NCBI RefSeq assembly: GCF_964355755.1
Contig: NC_092673.1
Span: 5,773,001-5,837,000 of the forward strand
DNA: 64,000 nucleotides
From: Antedon mediterranea
Lineage: Eukaryota; Echinodermata; Crinoidea; Comatulida; Antedonidae
Direction of reading: 5' to 3'
In this document: piece after piece, positions 1 through 10,290 of the stretch
How positions within the stretch are numbered: position 1 is the first letter of the stretch
How the letters are laid out: every line of letters starts with the position of its first letter
Notes under the pieces: model-generated
Database searches by the model: none
The model's input: the letters and a program-made list of their open reading frames with translations, nothing else
Told to the model about the DNA's origin: nothing
Position numbers and translations under genes: made by a program

Positions 1-160
1 CCATCTAGTTATTTCCAATTCAAGATTTAATTATAGGCCTACATGATTGGAAATTATATAAAGTGTATCCAACAGTTTGAGTCAACTTATTGGGAATTAT
101 TTTGTCTACAAATACAAAGTTATTAAATCTATCTCCTTATAACACAATGCAAACTGTGTT

Positions 161-184
161 ATCTATCTATCTATCTATCTATCT
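161..184. repeat. (ATCT)n microsatellite
   Basis: Six tandem ATCT units are seen directly. The open frame that crosses them is low-complexity and shows no coding signs. Confidence 0.9.
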
Positions 185-316
185 ACTTCATATTTTGAGA
201 TTAAAGTCAATTTTAGTAAAAGATCAAACAAAAGAGGAAGTCATTAATTGTTACTATCCTGGTTTTCTTACAACCATCACAAACAAACATTAGATATTGA
301 ACTATTTATCATTAGA

Positions 317-498
317 AATGATGTGTGTACATTGCAGTGAACTTGGTACCCGACATTGTGCAATAACACTTTTATAACAGAAGTATCATCAGACGATACG
401 GGCATTCAGCTGATTACAAACACGTAACAAGTACGCATGAAAACCCAGTCCTTATTGAAAGATCATTGAATAATTTTAAATAGTTGGAAAGAACAAAG
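317..498 (+). promoter_or_regulatory. Putative promoter/5' UTR exon of TRIM copy 1
   Basis: The stretch ends in a strong donor (GTAAGT at 499). It resembles the stretch upstream of TRIM copy 3 at 28406-28586: both contain ATGTGTACATTGCAGT, a CATTRTGCAATA block, GTACGCAT and a CAGTCYTTATTGAAA block in the same order, and both end in GTAAGTAA. I infer a shared first non-coding exon and possibly its core promoter. No TATA box is assigned and the transcription start is unknown. The donor would splice to the acceptor at 1325-1326, just upstream of the first coding ATG. Confidence 0.5.
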
Positions 499-1345
499 GT
501 AAGTAACGTTTTCTACAACTATAATTTTGTAATGAGGTTCTATAACATATTTTGTATTATTTGTTAATTTGGGCATTATAGTGGGTTACTTAGATTTGTT
601 GGTTGGTGGTTAAATTACTGTACGTCATGTGTGTACATTTCCATTATGAATGTAACAGCTGTAATCTTCACTTATACTCATAATCAAATAAATTTCTTAT
701 GAAAAATAGTACGTAATATATGATTTGTCCCACACTCAAGTGAAATCAGACATTAAGTTGGAATTTTCACAAATACTGAAACTGCATAATCCAAGATTTC
801 AAATACTGACAAAAATATCTTGATACCATGATATACTTCGAGAGATATCACAGTCTAAAGTTTTGGTTGTTACAATCAGTGTTTTGAGAAAAATGCTTTT
901 AAAGTTAACTAACAGGAAATGACAAGTACACCTACAGTTTATGCCTTAGTAAAGGGGTATTCTAATTGTTGTATTTCAATGAAACTTCGCACCTTTGTTC
1001 ATTAACTATTGTTCTATTATTAAGCTCAATTTTTATTAAAAACAATCCATGAGAACATTTCTAATTTAAGCATAAAACATGATAGGTATTATGAAAATCA
1101 CACACAATTTACACTATTTTTTAACCAACAGACGACACAAAATGTTACAATTCCTGCATTTATTTGTATAAAAATAGAAAAACACCAAGGTAATGTAATT
1201 AAATACTGTTTCAACTATCATTTTCTGGTTAAAAGCCTTTTATTGTTTTTGGCTGTCAATACAAAACTACCTATGCGACTTATGTCTGATTTCACTGAGA
1301 GTGCCACATTTATTGTTTCTTTTCAGTAGTACAATATTTGGTAAA

Positions 1346-1865
1346 ATGGCAGACAAGTTTTCGTCATTGAAAAACAATCTAAGTAAGCACTATGATGGGG
1401 ACAAACCACTACTTTCATTGAAAGTCTGTCTGTTTGATCATTTGAATTTAGAAGACATCACTGAACCAAAACACACTGCACTTGATTTATTTAATAAGCT
1501 AGATGAAAAAGGTATTATCACTCCAACTAATGTTAAACTACTTCATGATATTGTCATACTATCACAATTGAGGAAAGCAATCTATCTGGTAGATCAGTAT
1601 ATGAAAGGCAATGAGCAAAGTACAGAGGATTATCAACAGTTGTCAGCATACAGGGTAAGACTGTGCAAGGCATTGAAAGAAGTTGACCCAGAATCCTTCA
1701 AGAAAGTTATTTCTAGCTATAAACTAAATGACTACAATTTTCAAAATTGTTGGGCTGCAGTTCTTTGTCTGGAACTGAATGGAGAATTAGCTGATAGACC
1801 AGACAAAATAAAAGGTTTTGCTAATCACCTTGGACAACGTGCACAGAACATATTGCTGGATCAAG
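1346..1865 (+). CDS. Exon 1: DED-like domain plus conserved helical module
   Basis: The acceptor ends at 1326 and the exon ends in CAAG|GTATGT, phase 1. It encodes residues 1-173. Residues 45-87 (ALDLFNKLDEKGII onward to LVDQYM) have the spacing of death effector domains of the FADD/caspase-8 type: an LF-x-L-x-x-KG turn followed by paired leucine-rich helices. The RxDL motif is not well kept (SQLRKAIYL). Residues 100-173 form a second helical block, shared with copy 2 at about 15733-16003 (RLCKAL versus RLFKAL, and an FxNxW motif in both), which I do not recognise. The DED call rests on pattern and not on a profile search. Confidence 0.7.
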
Positions 1866-4800
1866 GTATGTACAGTATAAGATAGATGTTTGAACATTGC
1901 ATTTTCTTTATTGATGAATATTGTAGTGTATAACATAAAATGAATGAAATGGGGCTGCATTGCATCAACAAAGTTTTTTTTATTTTTTATATTAAAATCG
2001 GTTTTTAAAAATATTTGTGACTGTCCTCTTGGTTGAATTTAAATATGGAACTATAGGAGCTAGGAACTAGTAACCAACTTCACAGACATTTATATTTCAT
2101 TTGTTTAATTTTGTAGAATGATGTATTTACGTTTCTTGTATATAACCCATATTTTTGTCATTTGACTGGAGGATTGTGGGTCAATATTCAATAGACATAC
2201 ACTTTTGAACTCTAACATTAGAGTGCAATATTCTTGTTACGTTACACAGTTACTAGCAAACGTGTGACGCAAGGCTAGGCTGTTGAATTCACATTCTAAA
2301 ATCAATTTGTAGTGTCACATTGTCTATAATTGTTCTACTCCGCGTCCAATTGGATTGCTAACCTCTCTAACTGTTTAGGCCTTCCTCTGGTCTCTTTTTA
2401 AAAGTTTGTGTGTTATAAAACAAATAATGAATAATTATAATAATGTTTTATATTCTTGGAATGCTACAAATATTTCTTGAAATTATTGTACCAATGCACT
2501 CATTCAATATTTGTATACTATTAGTCAAATTTTTTAGGTGTTTAGTAAACTAAAATTATACTTTTTTTTAAAGATGTAAAACTTGCTATCACTGTCAATT
2601 CAACGTCTAATCTCAACTTCCTAAATGAATGTGAAGATGCTGTTAAGCAAGAGAAAGAGTTGAACCAAACTATATTGCCATCGATCGAAATCAAAGGATT
2701 GGGAATCAACAATCCAAAGGCATCATTACTTTTTCGTCTGTGTACAAACAATCGAATAGCTTTAAAAGAATTAATGGACATGCATGCAGAAGATGAACTA
2801 ATCAATGGGTTAGCTGACATTTTAAAACCCCAAAATAGAAAGAAGTTTGTTCAAGACTGGAAAACCTGCATGGAATTTGAGGAATACAAAGTTGCTTTAA
2901 AGAAACTCAAGGATAAAGGTATAATCTAATTGAGAAAATTGACTAATATGTAGACAAATTAAAAATATACCAATAACGTGTTGGTAGATTTAATAAGAGT
3001 CATCAATGCCTTTAACAGGACACTGTCATTTTTTGTTAACCTTTTACAGATAAGACAAGGCATTTACCACATTTATAAGAAAAATTGAAGTACATTATTA
3101 TGTAATTACTAAATTAATTTCTTCAATAAATTTACCTTACAGATGACTATTCACCAAACAGTGGACAAGAAACATATGATGGTATAAATATCTGTTATTA
3201 TAAAATGTTCCTTTTAATAAAAGAATCATTTTTAGAAGCCTGGTTGGCAATCTCTTTTCTCTCTTATCTTTTGATTAAATTATGTTATTGAAAAAAAAAA
3301 AACCTGTCCACACCACTAGACAATTTTAATTGCTTGTTGGGCATAGTCAGACTTGTATTTGGAGAGAGGGTATTATGTCAATGAGGAAAATATGTGCAAA
3401 CTTCTACAAAAAGGTTTTCAAATATGGCTTAAATTGTAGTACAATATTCTATTTTCTTTTTGGCTTATGAAAAGTGCAATTTCCAGTCAATATTTTAAAA
3501 TATTTCTATGGTTGGGGTATAAGTGGTCAATATTTTCAATCTCACATCCAACTGCAAATTTTTACTTTGGCCTACAAAGTGGGCAATTGGATTGGCACTA
3601 TTTTGAACATTTTAATCGTAGTACAGGTATCACCTAATTTTTAGTGAAAGAGTACAATTTCTACAAATCAGAGGTTCGTATTCTAAAAATTTAAGCATAT
3701 CTTAAGAAGCTTGGTGAACCTTAATAACAATTATTCACTTTTTTTTTTATTTAAGGTGTGGAAATAGTAGTTGGCCTAACTCTTGTTGAAAAATCAGTCA
3801 GTGACAGTGAGAACACGCCTGCACTGAACCTCCTCTTCAGATTAATGGATCAACAGAGAGGGTGGAGTCCAACAGATGTTACTAAAGCTTCTGAAACAAT
3901 GAAGAGTCTTGATGATTATTTTTCAACAATGCATATTACATTTGAGAAAGTAGAAACTGGAAGTATTGTATTGTATCTAAAGCTACATGACTCTGAAGCA
4001 CTGACAAATATATGGAAAATGTATTCTACTGAAAAGCTGCATCAAGATTTGGGACCAATATTAGTAAAAGATCAACACCAAAAACAACTGATTGATATTA
4101 CAATTCATGAAATGGATTACAGAAGCGCACTGAAAAAACTAGAAGAATTTGGTAAGAAGTTATATTTTATGTAGCAGCAGTTCTGATAGGAATACAGTAC
4201 AGTATAAAGTGTATAACATGTAGTAGTACAACATGTAATTCCTAGTAAAAAGAAAATAAATGTCTTGATGTTTTGATACTTATGCTGTTTTAAGTCACAA
4301 TACAACATTGTTTTTCTTTAGGTAAAGCCATAATACAGAACTGGATTATGATATTTAAAAAATCAATAACATTTTTTTTCTTCTCTATTGTTGGCTGAAA
4401 CTTTTTTTACCCTAATGTGTTAGACAAAATCCAACAACAATTCTGAATAACTAAACGGGCAAAGAAAATAATCTTAAAGAAAAGAAAATGATATAGTGAG
4501 TGAGTGGCCGAGCGGTTAAGACAGTGGAACCGTAATTACGTAGCCATAACATCGGCAAGGGTTCGAGGCTCACTCGCTCCATGGTTCTGGTGGTAGAACG
4601 AGTCTTCTCGGATAAGGACTATAAACCGTAGGTCCAGTGTACACATAGCTCATGCGCACTTTAAAGAACCTAGTACATCTTTCGAGACGAGTAGGGGGTT
4701 ACCCCGGTGTACTAGTCCACACAAACACAGCCACTGTCACACACAGCCACTGTGCAAATTGGGACTGGACCGTTTTAGAGGTGTTTACCACCTGTTGGTC

Positions 4801-7043
4801 CAGATCCTTCACTAACTGAGTTAGTGAGAAGTCGAATAAAAAAAAATAAAAAAAATAGTGTATGATCAATTCTTAAATGTCCATGTTATTATTAGGTCAT
4901 AATTAATATGTTGGTCCCAACATAAGTCAGTGAATAAAAAAAAACCAAGTGGAAAAAAAAGATTTTGTACAATCACATAATAATGATGGGAGGTGTAGGG
5001 CGCCCACATGGATTTGAGATGTTTTGTGCGGATGAGGAGAACGCACAGGAGGGGAGATGAACACGACGAATGGAGTTGAGTGAACGTTTCCGAGTAATCA
5101 GTGATGTGTATATTACTTGTTAATTAATAATTTGATGTTTTAAGAGGTATAATACGATGGTTGACAATAGAATTTGAGTGTGAAGATGTTTACTGTAGTT
5201 TGAACTTACATCGGGTGTAAAGGATTTCATAGATTTAAAGTAGATTACTAGACGAAAAGTTTTGTTATTTTGCTTTCAATGTTATCAACGGATCAAGATC
5301 AGTGGAGTCTTACTGATTGGAATTGTTTTAGTTCAAAGACAAGGAATTATTGATACTGTTGTGTACTACTTATTAAACTGTTGCAAAATTTTATACTTAA
5401 TTGTATTCACTTTATTTGGATTCTATACGATCTGTCGGGGCTATACATATTGATAACCCCACTCCCCTCATTACGACAATAATTGATGGATTAAAAGAAG
5501 TATAAAAAACACAATGTGCTTAAATATATTAAATACTGTATTAGCTTCATCATTGCATCACTAAATTGTCAAAGTAGCCAATCACATATTATGTTTTATC
5601 TTTTCAGAACAAACTAATAGACAACCTACAATGAGTACTGCTACATCAGTAACAGATAACCCTGACACACAGGTAAATATACAAAAATATGTATAAAATG
5701 TAAGCTACAACCAGGAGCAGAATCAGGATTTTACTGCCAGGGTAGATGAGGTTATTCTTATTTTCTTATTGTTTTAGAAGGCTGAGGTCGTCTCTTTCGC
5801 CTAACCCTTCGATTCGCCATTGACGACATATGCCACCGCATGAATAGCAAGCCTATCACTTATCCCTAAAACAAATATGTGAATACTTACATTCATAAGA
5901 AAAGTAAATATTATGTAATTGAATCAAGCTGTACTACACTGTATTTTCTAATTTCTCTAAACTGTATCTGTGCATTTGATTAGAATGCAGCATATTTTTT
6001 ACTTAAAAAAGATTAGGGTATCTGCTATAATATTCATATTTTGGAATTTATATCATGCTAGGAGGGAGCCCGAAATAATCCTGACTATGGCCTTGTACAT
6101 TTAGATTTGGTCCCAAATTCAAATATGTGCTAATAGTTTTCAATTTAACTGATCAGCCTGTGCTTATGCATGTTTCAGGAAATCCACAAACATGATTTTG
6201 ATGAGCAGAAACTCTGCATCTTTTAGATTGGTTGCTGTTCAAAATTAATGTTATTACTAAATTTTTGGGGATTGATAATGAGAAAATATAATTCCAATTC
6301 CAATCTTTGTAAATCTTTATAAAAAATGTTTTTATTGTGTTTTATAGATGTTAAAAGAAAAAAAAACAGCATTGACGTTTGAAGACCTGAAATGTTCAAT
6401 ATGTCTAGAAAAATTCACAAATCCAAGAACACTTGAGTGCCTTCATACCTACTGCCTTAAATGCTTGCAAGATTGGCTGAAAACAAATGGAAAAATACAA
6501 TGTCCAAATTGCCGCCGGATGTATGGTCTAAGAAATGATGATTTAAAACAGTTAAAGTGCAATGAAACAATAAGTTATCTAATTAAATATGGTGAGAAGA
6601 TTGAATCTGAAAAACCAGAAATCTGTTCAAGTTGTAATAATCAACCAAAATACCATTGTTCTGAATGTGAAATGTATTTGTGTGGGCAATGCTTCCAACA
6701 GCATAAGAAATTTCCTGCACTGAAGAACCATTTACTGTACACACAAGACACAAATGAAGAGAAATTATGTATAGATTCACAAAACTGCCCAAATCACCCA
6801 CAGAAAAAAATGAAGGAGTATTGTCGAACATGTAAACTTACTGCATGTGAGGATTGCAAACATATTCTCAGTAATTGCCATGAACAAAAACATGAAATAA
6901 TTTCAACTCAGATAGCTTTCAAAGACATAAATCAAACTGTTACTGAAACTATGAAGATAGCTGAAAGCATTAAAAACAAACTATTGGAAAGGTTAAATGT
7001 TTCACTAATGATAGAATGGAGCTTGAATCTAGTGTGGAATTAA
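1346..7043 (+). CDS. DED/TRADD-N-like/RING/B-box fusion gene (TRIM copy 1), six coding exons
   Basis: Proposed model: exons 1346-1865, 2574-2918, 3143-3181, 3756-4151, 5608-5672 and 6348-7043. All have GT/AG borders, and the junction phases 1,1,1,1,0 match at every join. The total is 2061 nt, a 686-residue protein. Order: DED-like domain (about 5-87), a helical module (100-173), two related TRADD-N-like domains (174-288 and 302-433), a linker, then RING C3HC4 (471-510) and two B-boxes. It ends early in the coiled coil because of a 1-nt deletion near 7000 relative to copies 2 and 3. Death folds assemble signalling complexes and RING/B-box proteins are usually ubiquitin ligases, so a cytoplasmic immune or cell-death ligase is inferred. 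The ATG has a good context (AAAATGG). Alternatively, the death-fold exons and the TRIM exon are separate genes or alternative transcripts. Confidence 0.65.
2574..2918 (+). CDS. Exon 2: TRADD-N-like domain, first copy
   Basis: The exon is preceded by a T-rich tract and AAAG, ends in AAAG|GTATAA, and is phase 1 at both ends (115 codons). It encodes residues 174-288. The hydrophobic block ASLLFRLCTNNRIALKELMD, followed by two more helices ending EYKVALKKLKDKG, matches exon 4 in pattern (SIVLYLKLHDSEALTNIWKM and DYRSALKKLEEF). The layout, a beta strand, a helix and a charged C-terminal helix, recalls the N-terminal domain of TRADD, which is common in invertebrate death-fold proteins. That family name is an inference. 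Confidence 0.6.
3143..3181 (+). CDS. Exon 3: 39-nt linker microexon
   Basis: TTACAG lies before it and ATG|GTATAA ends it, with phase 1 at both ends. It encodes a polar 13-residue linker (DYSPNSGQETYD) between the two TRADD-N-like domains. It keeps the frame whether included or skipped, so it could be alternatively spliced. Confidence 0.5.
3756..4151 (+). CDS. Exon 4: TRADD-N-like domain, second copy
   Basis: The acceptor is a long T tract followed by TTTAAG, and the donor is TTTG|GTAAG. The exon is phase 1 at both ends (132 codons) and encodes residues 302-433. The N-terminal half (NTPALNLLFRLMDQQRGWSP) is DED-like in its LLFRL turn. The C-terminal half has the block GSIVLYLKLHDSEALTNIW and ends DYRSALKKLEEF, the paralogue of exon 2. 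Symmetric 1-1 exons can be duplicated without breaking the frame, which fits the two copies. Confidence 0.6.
4499..4854 (+). mobile_element. tRNA-derived SINE in intron 4 of copy 1
   Basis: The head carries Pol III promoter boxes: a Leu/Ser-tRNA-like A box (GTGGCCGAGCGGTTAAGAC) and a B box (GGGTTCGAGGCTC). The middle contains TCTTCTCGGATAAGGAC and AGGTCCAGTGT, which resembles the widely conserved Nin central domain of animal SINEs (from memory). The 3' end is an A-rich tail. Six-base target duplications ATAGTG sit at 4493-4498 and 4855-4860, which fixes the borders. Confidence 0.75.
5608..5672 (+). CDS. Exon 5: linker exon between death-fold and RING parts
   Basis: The acceptor is TTTTCAG and the donor CACAG|GTAAAT. 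It enters in phase 1 and leaves in phase 0, the only exon that can join the phase-1 death-fold exons to the RING exon, which starts in phase 0. It encodes a Thr/Ser/Asn-rich linker starting EQTNRQPT. A homologous linker (EQTDRQAT) survives in copy 4 at 45340-45434 with the same phases, so the join was part of the family's gene structure. Confidence 0.6.
6348..7043 (+). CDS. Exon 6: RING, B-box 1, B-box 2 and shortened coiled coil
   Basis: The exon begins with ATG immediately after TTTATAG. Within it a C3HC4 RING spans residues 16-55 (C16, C19, C31, H33, C36, C39, C52, C55). B-box 1 starts at CSSCNNQP and B-box 2 at CPNHPQKKMKEYC. RING domains recruit E2 enzymes and B-boxes aid self-assembly. 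Against copies 2 and 3, one A is missing near 7000 (GTTTCACT versus GTTATCACT). This moves the frame and gives the stop at 7041-7043 after about 40 coiled-coil residues. Whether the short form is made, or the exon is a young pseudogene, cannot be told here. Confidence 0.75.
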   Translation: MLKEKKTALTFEDLKCSICLEKFTNPRTLECLHTYCLKCLQDWLKTNGKIQCPNCRRMYGLRNDDLKQLKCNETISYLIKYGEKIESEKPEICSSCNNQPKYHCSECEMYLCGQCFQQHKKFPALKNHLLYTQDTNEEKLCIDSQNCPNHPQKKMKEYCRTCKLTACEDCKHILSNCHEQKHEIISTQIAFKDINQTVTETMKIAESIKNKLLERLNVSLMIEWSLNLVWN

Positions 7044-7530
7044 GCAGAAGAGGGATTGAAATTCATGAGAAAACAATTTTCAAAAAGGTGAAGGATGAAA
7101 CCAAGATAATGATGGAAAATCTTACAAAGATTGATAAAGAACATAGAATAGTTATTGATAGTCAACTTGACCATATTCAATCAAAGCTGACACATGTAAA
7201 CTCATTGATGGACTCAATCAATAAATCAAAAGAAACAGAAATGCTTGCATTATACCAGACTATAACTTCTGTTAGGGATGAGGTTATAGCAGATGAATTG
7301 GACAAATCATTTACTAAATCAAGAAAGACACCAAAGTTTATTCCATCTCCAAAGTTGGTTGAGTTGATGAATAATGAAGGTGTTGGTAAACTTATCACTG
7401 GTGGTGATGTACACAAGGTTAATAAAGAAGATATTAAGAACATTTCAGACACAAAAAAAAAAAAAAAAAAAAAAATGTACTTGGTACTTGGAAACAGGGA
7501 GTTACAAGTCTAGAAAAGAGTAGTAGACTA
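7001..7530 (+). pseudogene. Out-of-frame coiled coil and lost NHL end of TRIM copy 1
   Basis: After the 1-nt deletion the coiled-coil sequence continues in another frame (open 7016-7513), including TPKFIPSPKLVELMN, which copies 2 and 3 share. At 7453 the ACAAAAGGACAG seen in the other copies is replaced by a run of more than 20 A. About 60 bp later a last trace of homology remains (CAAGTCTAGAAAAGAGT). The filamin-like and NHL parts are absent. This is decay of the 3' half. Confidence 0.75.
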
Positions 7531-7883
7531 TATAGTATTTGATGTTACTACATCCGAGTCATATTCAGATTCCAATATTATTCCTAATAGACCTCATTCA
7601 TGTCCCTCCGATTTCATGACCATTTTCTAAGCCTGCCCCTAATCCCAGGAAGCTTCTTCTTGAAAAGAGAGTCCGTCTCAAAAAGAAGCACCTCCACCCA
7701 GGGCTTAAAAATGTTACAATTTAGGCTTCTTTTCAAAATAGACTTGCATGTCAAAGAAATAGGAATACAAACACATGGTTAAAAGTTATATATAAATCAT
7801 GGTGCTCATATTCGGAACATAATCTCATAATTGCGCCAAGCGTAGCTCATCGGCGAAAGTTCTGTATTTGTAGTATGAAAAAA

Positions 7884-7958
7884 TGTCTCTGGCGGGGTTC
7901 GAACCTGCGACCTCTCGCTTACAGGGCGAGGAGTGTCATACCACTAGACCACAGAGCC
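7884..7958 (-). tRNA. tRNA-Thr(TGT)-like gene or pseudogene
   Basis: On the minus strand, 75 nt fold as a tRNA. A 7-bp acceptor (GGCTCTG/CAGAGAC) has one mismatch. The anticodon stem CTCGC/GCGAG is perfect around loop CCTGTAA (anticodon TGT, Thr). A T-arm with TTCGAAC has one mismatch, and a run of six T follows directly as a Pol III terminator. The D arm is weak and the D-to-anticodon spacing is about 2 nt long. It could be a real tRNA, a pseudogene or a SINE head. Confidence 0.5.
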
Positions 7959-7994
7959 ATATACAAAAAAACCAAATTATTTAAATTTTAAATA

Positions 7995-9364
7995 CTAGAT
8001 GGTTCTCAAATACATAATAATTTCAGCATTAAAAAACTGGCGATTTCAAATGTACGTACAATAATACATGTCGTTTACAGGAACGAATAAATAGACACTG
8101 ATTTATGTACTCAACTAAAATTAGCACCCTGAGAATTACTTCAGAGAAACTTGTCACAAAATGAGACCAATTGTTTAAGTCAAATTTAAACAAACTTAAT
8201 TTGTGTTTTGTATGTAACATTAGGGCTGAGGGATGGGGAAGAGGATGGGTGCAAAGAGGAACAATTTTTAAATATATTCTTTATCCATTTAGTAATGGAT
8301 TTAGCATTTTGTTTTTATGTTTTACAAATAATATACCACTAAACACAGTAAAACATGGCGATGTAATACTTTGTTGAAACTACCACCGTCCTAGTAGATT
8401 GAAATAGTACAGTACATGTAACGATACATCACTACAACGTGTATGTTTATATAATGTAAAACAATTTGTGAAAACCACCTCTATTCGGGGAAAATCGTAA
8501 ATTTTATTTAATCGTCAATAAATATTAAATTATCTAACGGTTTTCAATTGTTTCTTAGAGCCAATTCATACTTAAGTTGGTTCCTACCCTACCCACCAAA
8601 GTTGTTTTGCGTTTAGGGCATGTGATGCACCGTAGGCCTATCCTCTACTGGCTTTACAACGCTACTCATGCCAGTGAGGGAAGGGTGATGATGTGGGTGG
8701 TTTAACTGCAATAATAAAGATTTGTACATAATATACGGCGACTGAAAACGCTAGCTCATTATCCGTTTAAAAAAAATTTATATCCAACCTCTGCAGCACA
8801 GATTGAAAAAAAAATGGATCGAATTTCTGTTATGAGTATACAGTACTTGCCTTTACGACGCCTGAGGGAATAGACACTTGTTGAACAGAGATTGGAATGT
8901 TCCATTCATCGCAAATCAATACATTTGTAAAAACGTATATTTAATGTATCAAAATAGCATTTTTAAAAGAAAATCGGCCTGTCTTCAACATTATGATGCT
9001 GTACTCGAACTGTTCAATCAATTTTCAGCTATTAAAAACAATTATCGTAGGAGGAGATAGGAAAATGCGAAGCGTCCTCGTATTATTGTGTGCGGGTATT
9101 TTTCAAATTGACATCCATTAGACAGTGGACAGTGTATACCACGATGGGAAAAAACCCCTATTTGGGGCAAATCGTTGAACCTACATTCGTTTTAATCGTC
9201 AATAACTAATTATCGAACTCAATTTAATTAGTAAACAGGGTTACATCAGGTGGTTAAAATCAGTACCGAAAATACGAACCAACTTTATATGCCATCGACA
9301 TCGAGTAAATATTAAGTAACGCGCGATTTACCGAATTTTGCCCTTACGTAAATTTATATATAGA
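7995..9364 (-). mobile_element. Helitron-like element A
   Basis: On the minus strand it starts TCTATATATAAATTTACG and ends CTAG, with A before and T after, as Helitron insertions show. The 5' 280 bp match copies B, C and D, and the 3' part matches D and E. It lacks the subterminal hairpin found in B: the sequence jumps from GAGAACCATCT to the terminal AG. There is no helicase ORF, so it is non-autonomous. The small open frames inside have no support. Confidence 0.6.
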
Positions 9365-10290
9365 TTATACTATTATACTTTCTAATATTTCGTATTTTAC
9401 ATTTTGGATTTTAACTGTTAATCTAATCCCTTTTTAGTATAAGGAATCTGTGCAATTTGTTTCTCTTTGTTTCTGGACCCCAATGGAAATAAGTTTTTTA
9501 CTTTTGGGGATATCCTTTTAACTCGAGTCTGTTGTACTGATTTTAATTGTTTACATGTTTTTATTGTATGTATCTGTGTTGACTCAGTTAATAAAGAAAT
9601 CAATCAATATATGGTATTATTACAGATTTTCACCCACCAGATACATTCTCACACACAACATACGCCCTCACAATCAGTGGAGTCTTAACTAGCCAGAATA
9701 AATTCAAACTTTAATACGCTTAACGGTTTTTAAAATAATATTGTGTCCATGTAAATCAATTGAGTTGCGTAGCACTGTGTAAATTATATATAAATCATAC
9801 TGTTAAATTTAGTTAGGTAATTTAATGACAGATAACTCATAATATATAATCGTGTTTATCATACATTTTTTTACAGTTTTCCAGTTGTGTTTTGATTGCA
9901 TCTTGTCTGTTTCATTAGAAAATATGTACAATTGACTATTAAATGACATCGTATACATATTTTAACTGTGTAAAACATTCAAAAAATCGTTATTAAACAG
10001 GACACTACAGTGAAACTACACTGTCAACGTTATTAAACTGAAAACATACATTGAAACTATCGTTCAACTACTTAAAGTATTCAATTAGTGTAGGAATCAA
10101 TACCTGGATCAATTAACAGCAGCTATTGCACGTACATTTGTAAATGTAATAAGCATCTACATAGATTTACACAATATCATGAAGATTAGCATTGAATAAA
10201 CAGCATTGAATTATATATTTATCTAACACAATTTCTCGTTACCATGTGTACAGTAGTAAGCTGTATTAAATTGTAATGTAAAACGTGTAA
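9365..10290. other. Spacer between two head-to-head Helitron-like elements
   Basis: AT-rich sequence with no gene, RNA or clear repeat that I can support. Confidence 0.6.

Noticed and set aside
90-293. 67-residue frame at the window start
   Set aside because: It runs through an ATCT microsatellite and has no coding features.
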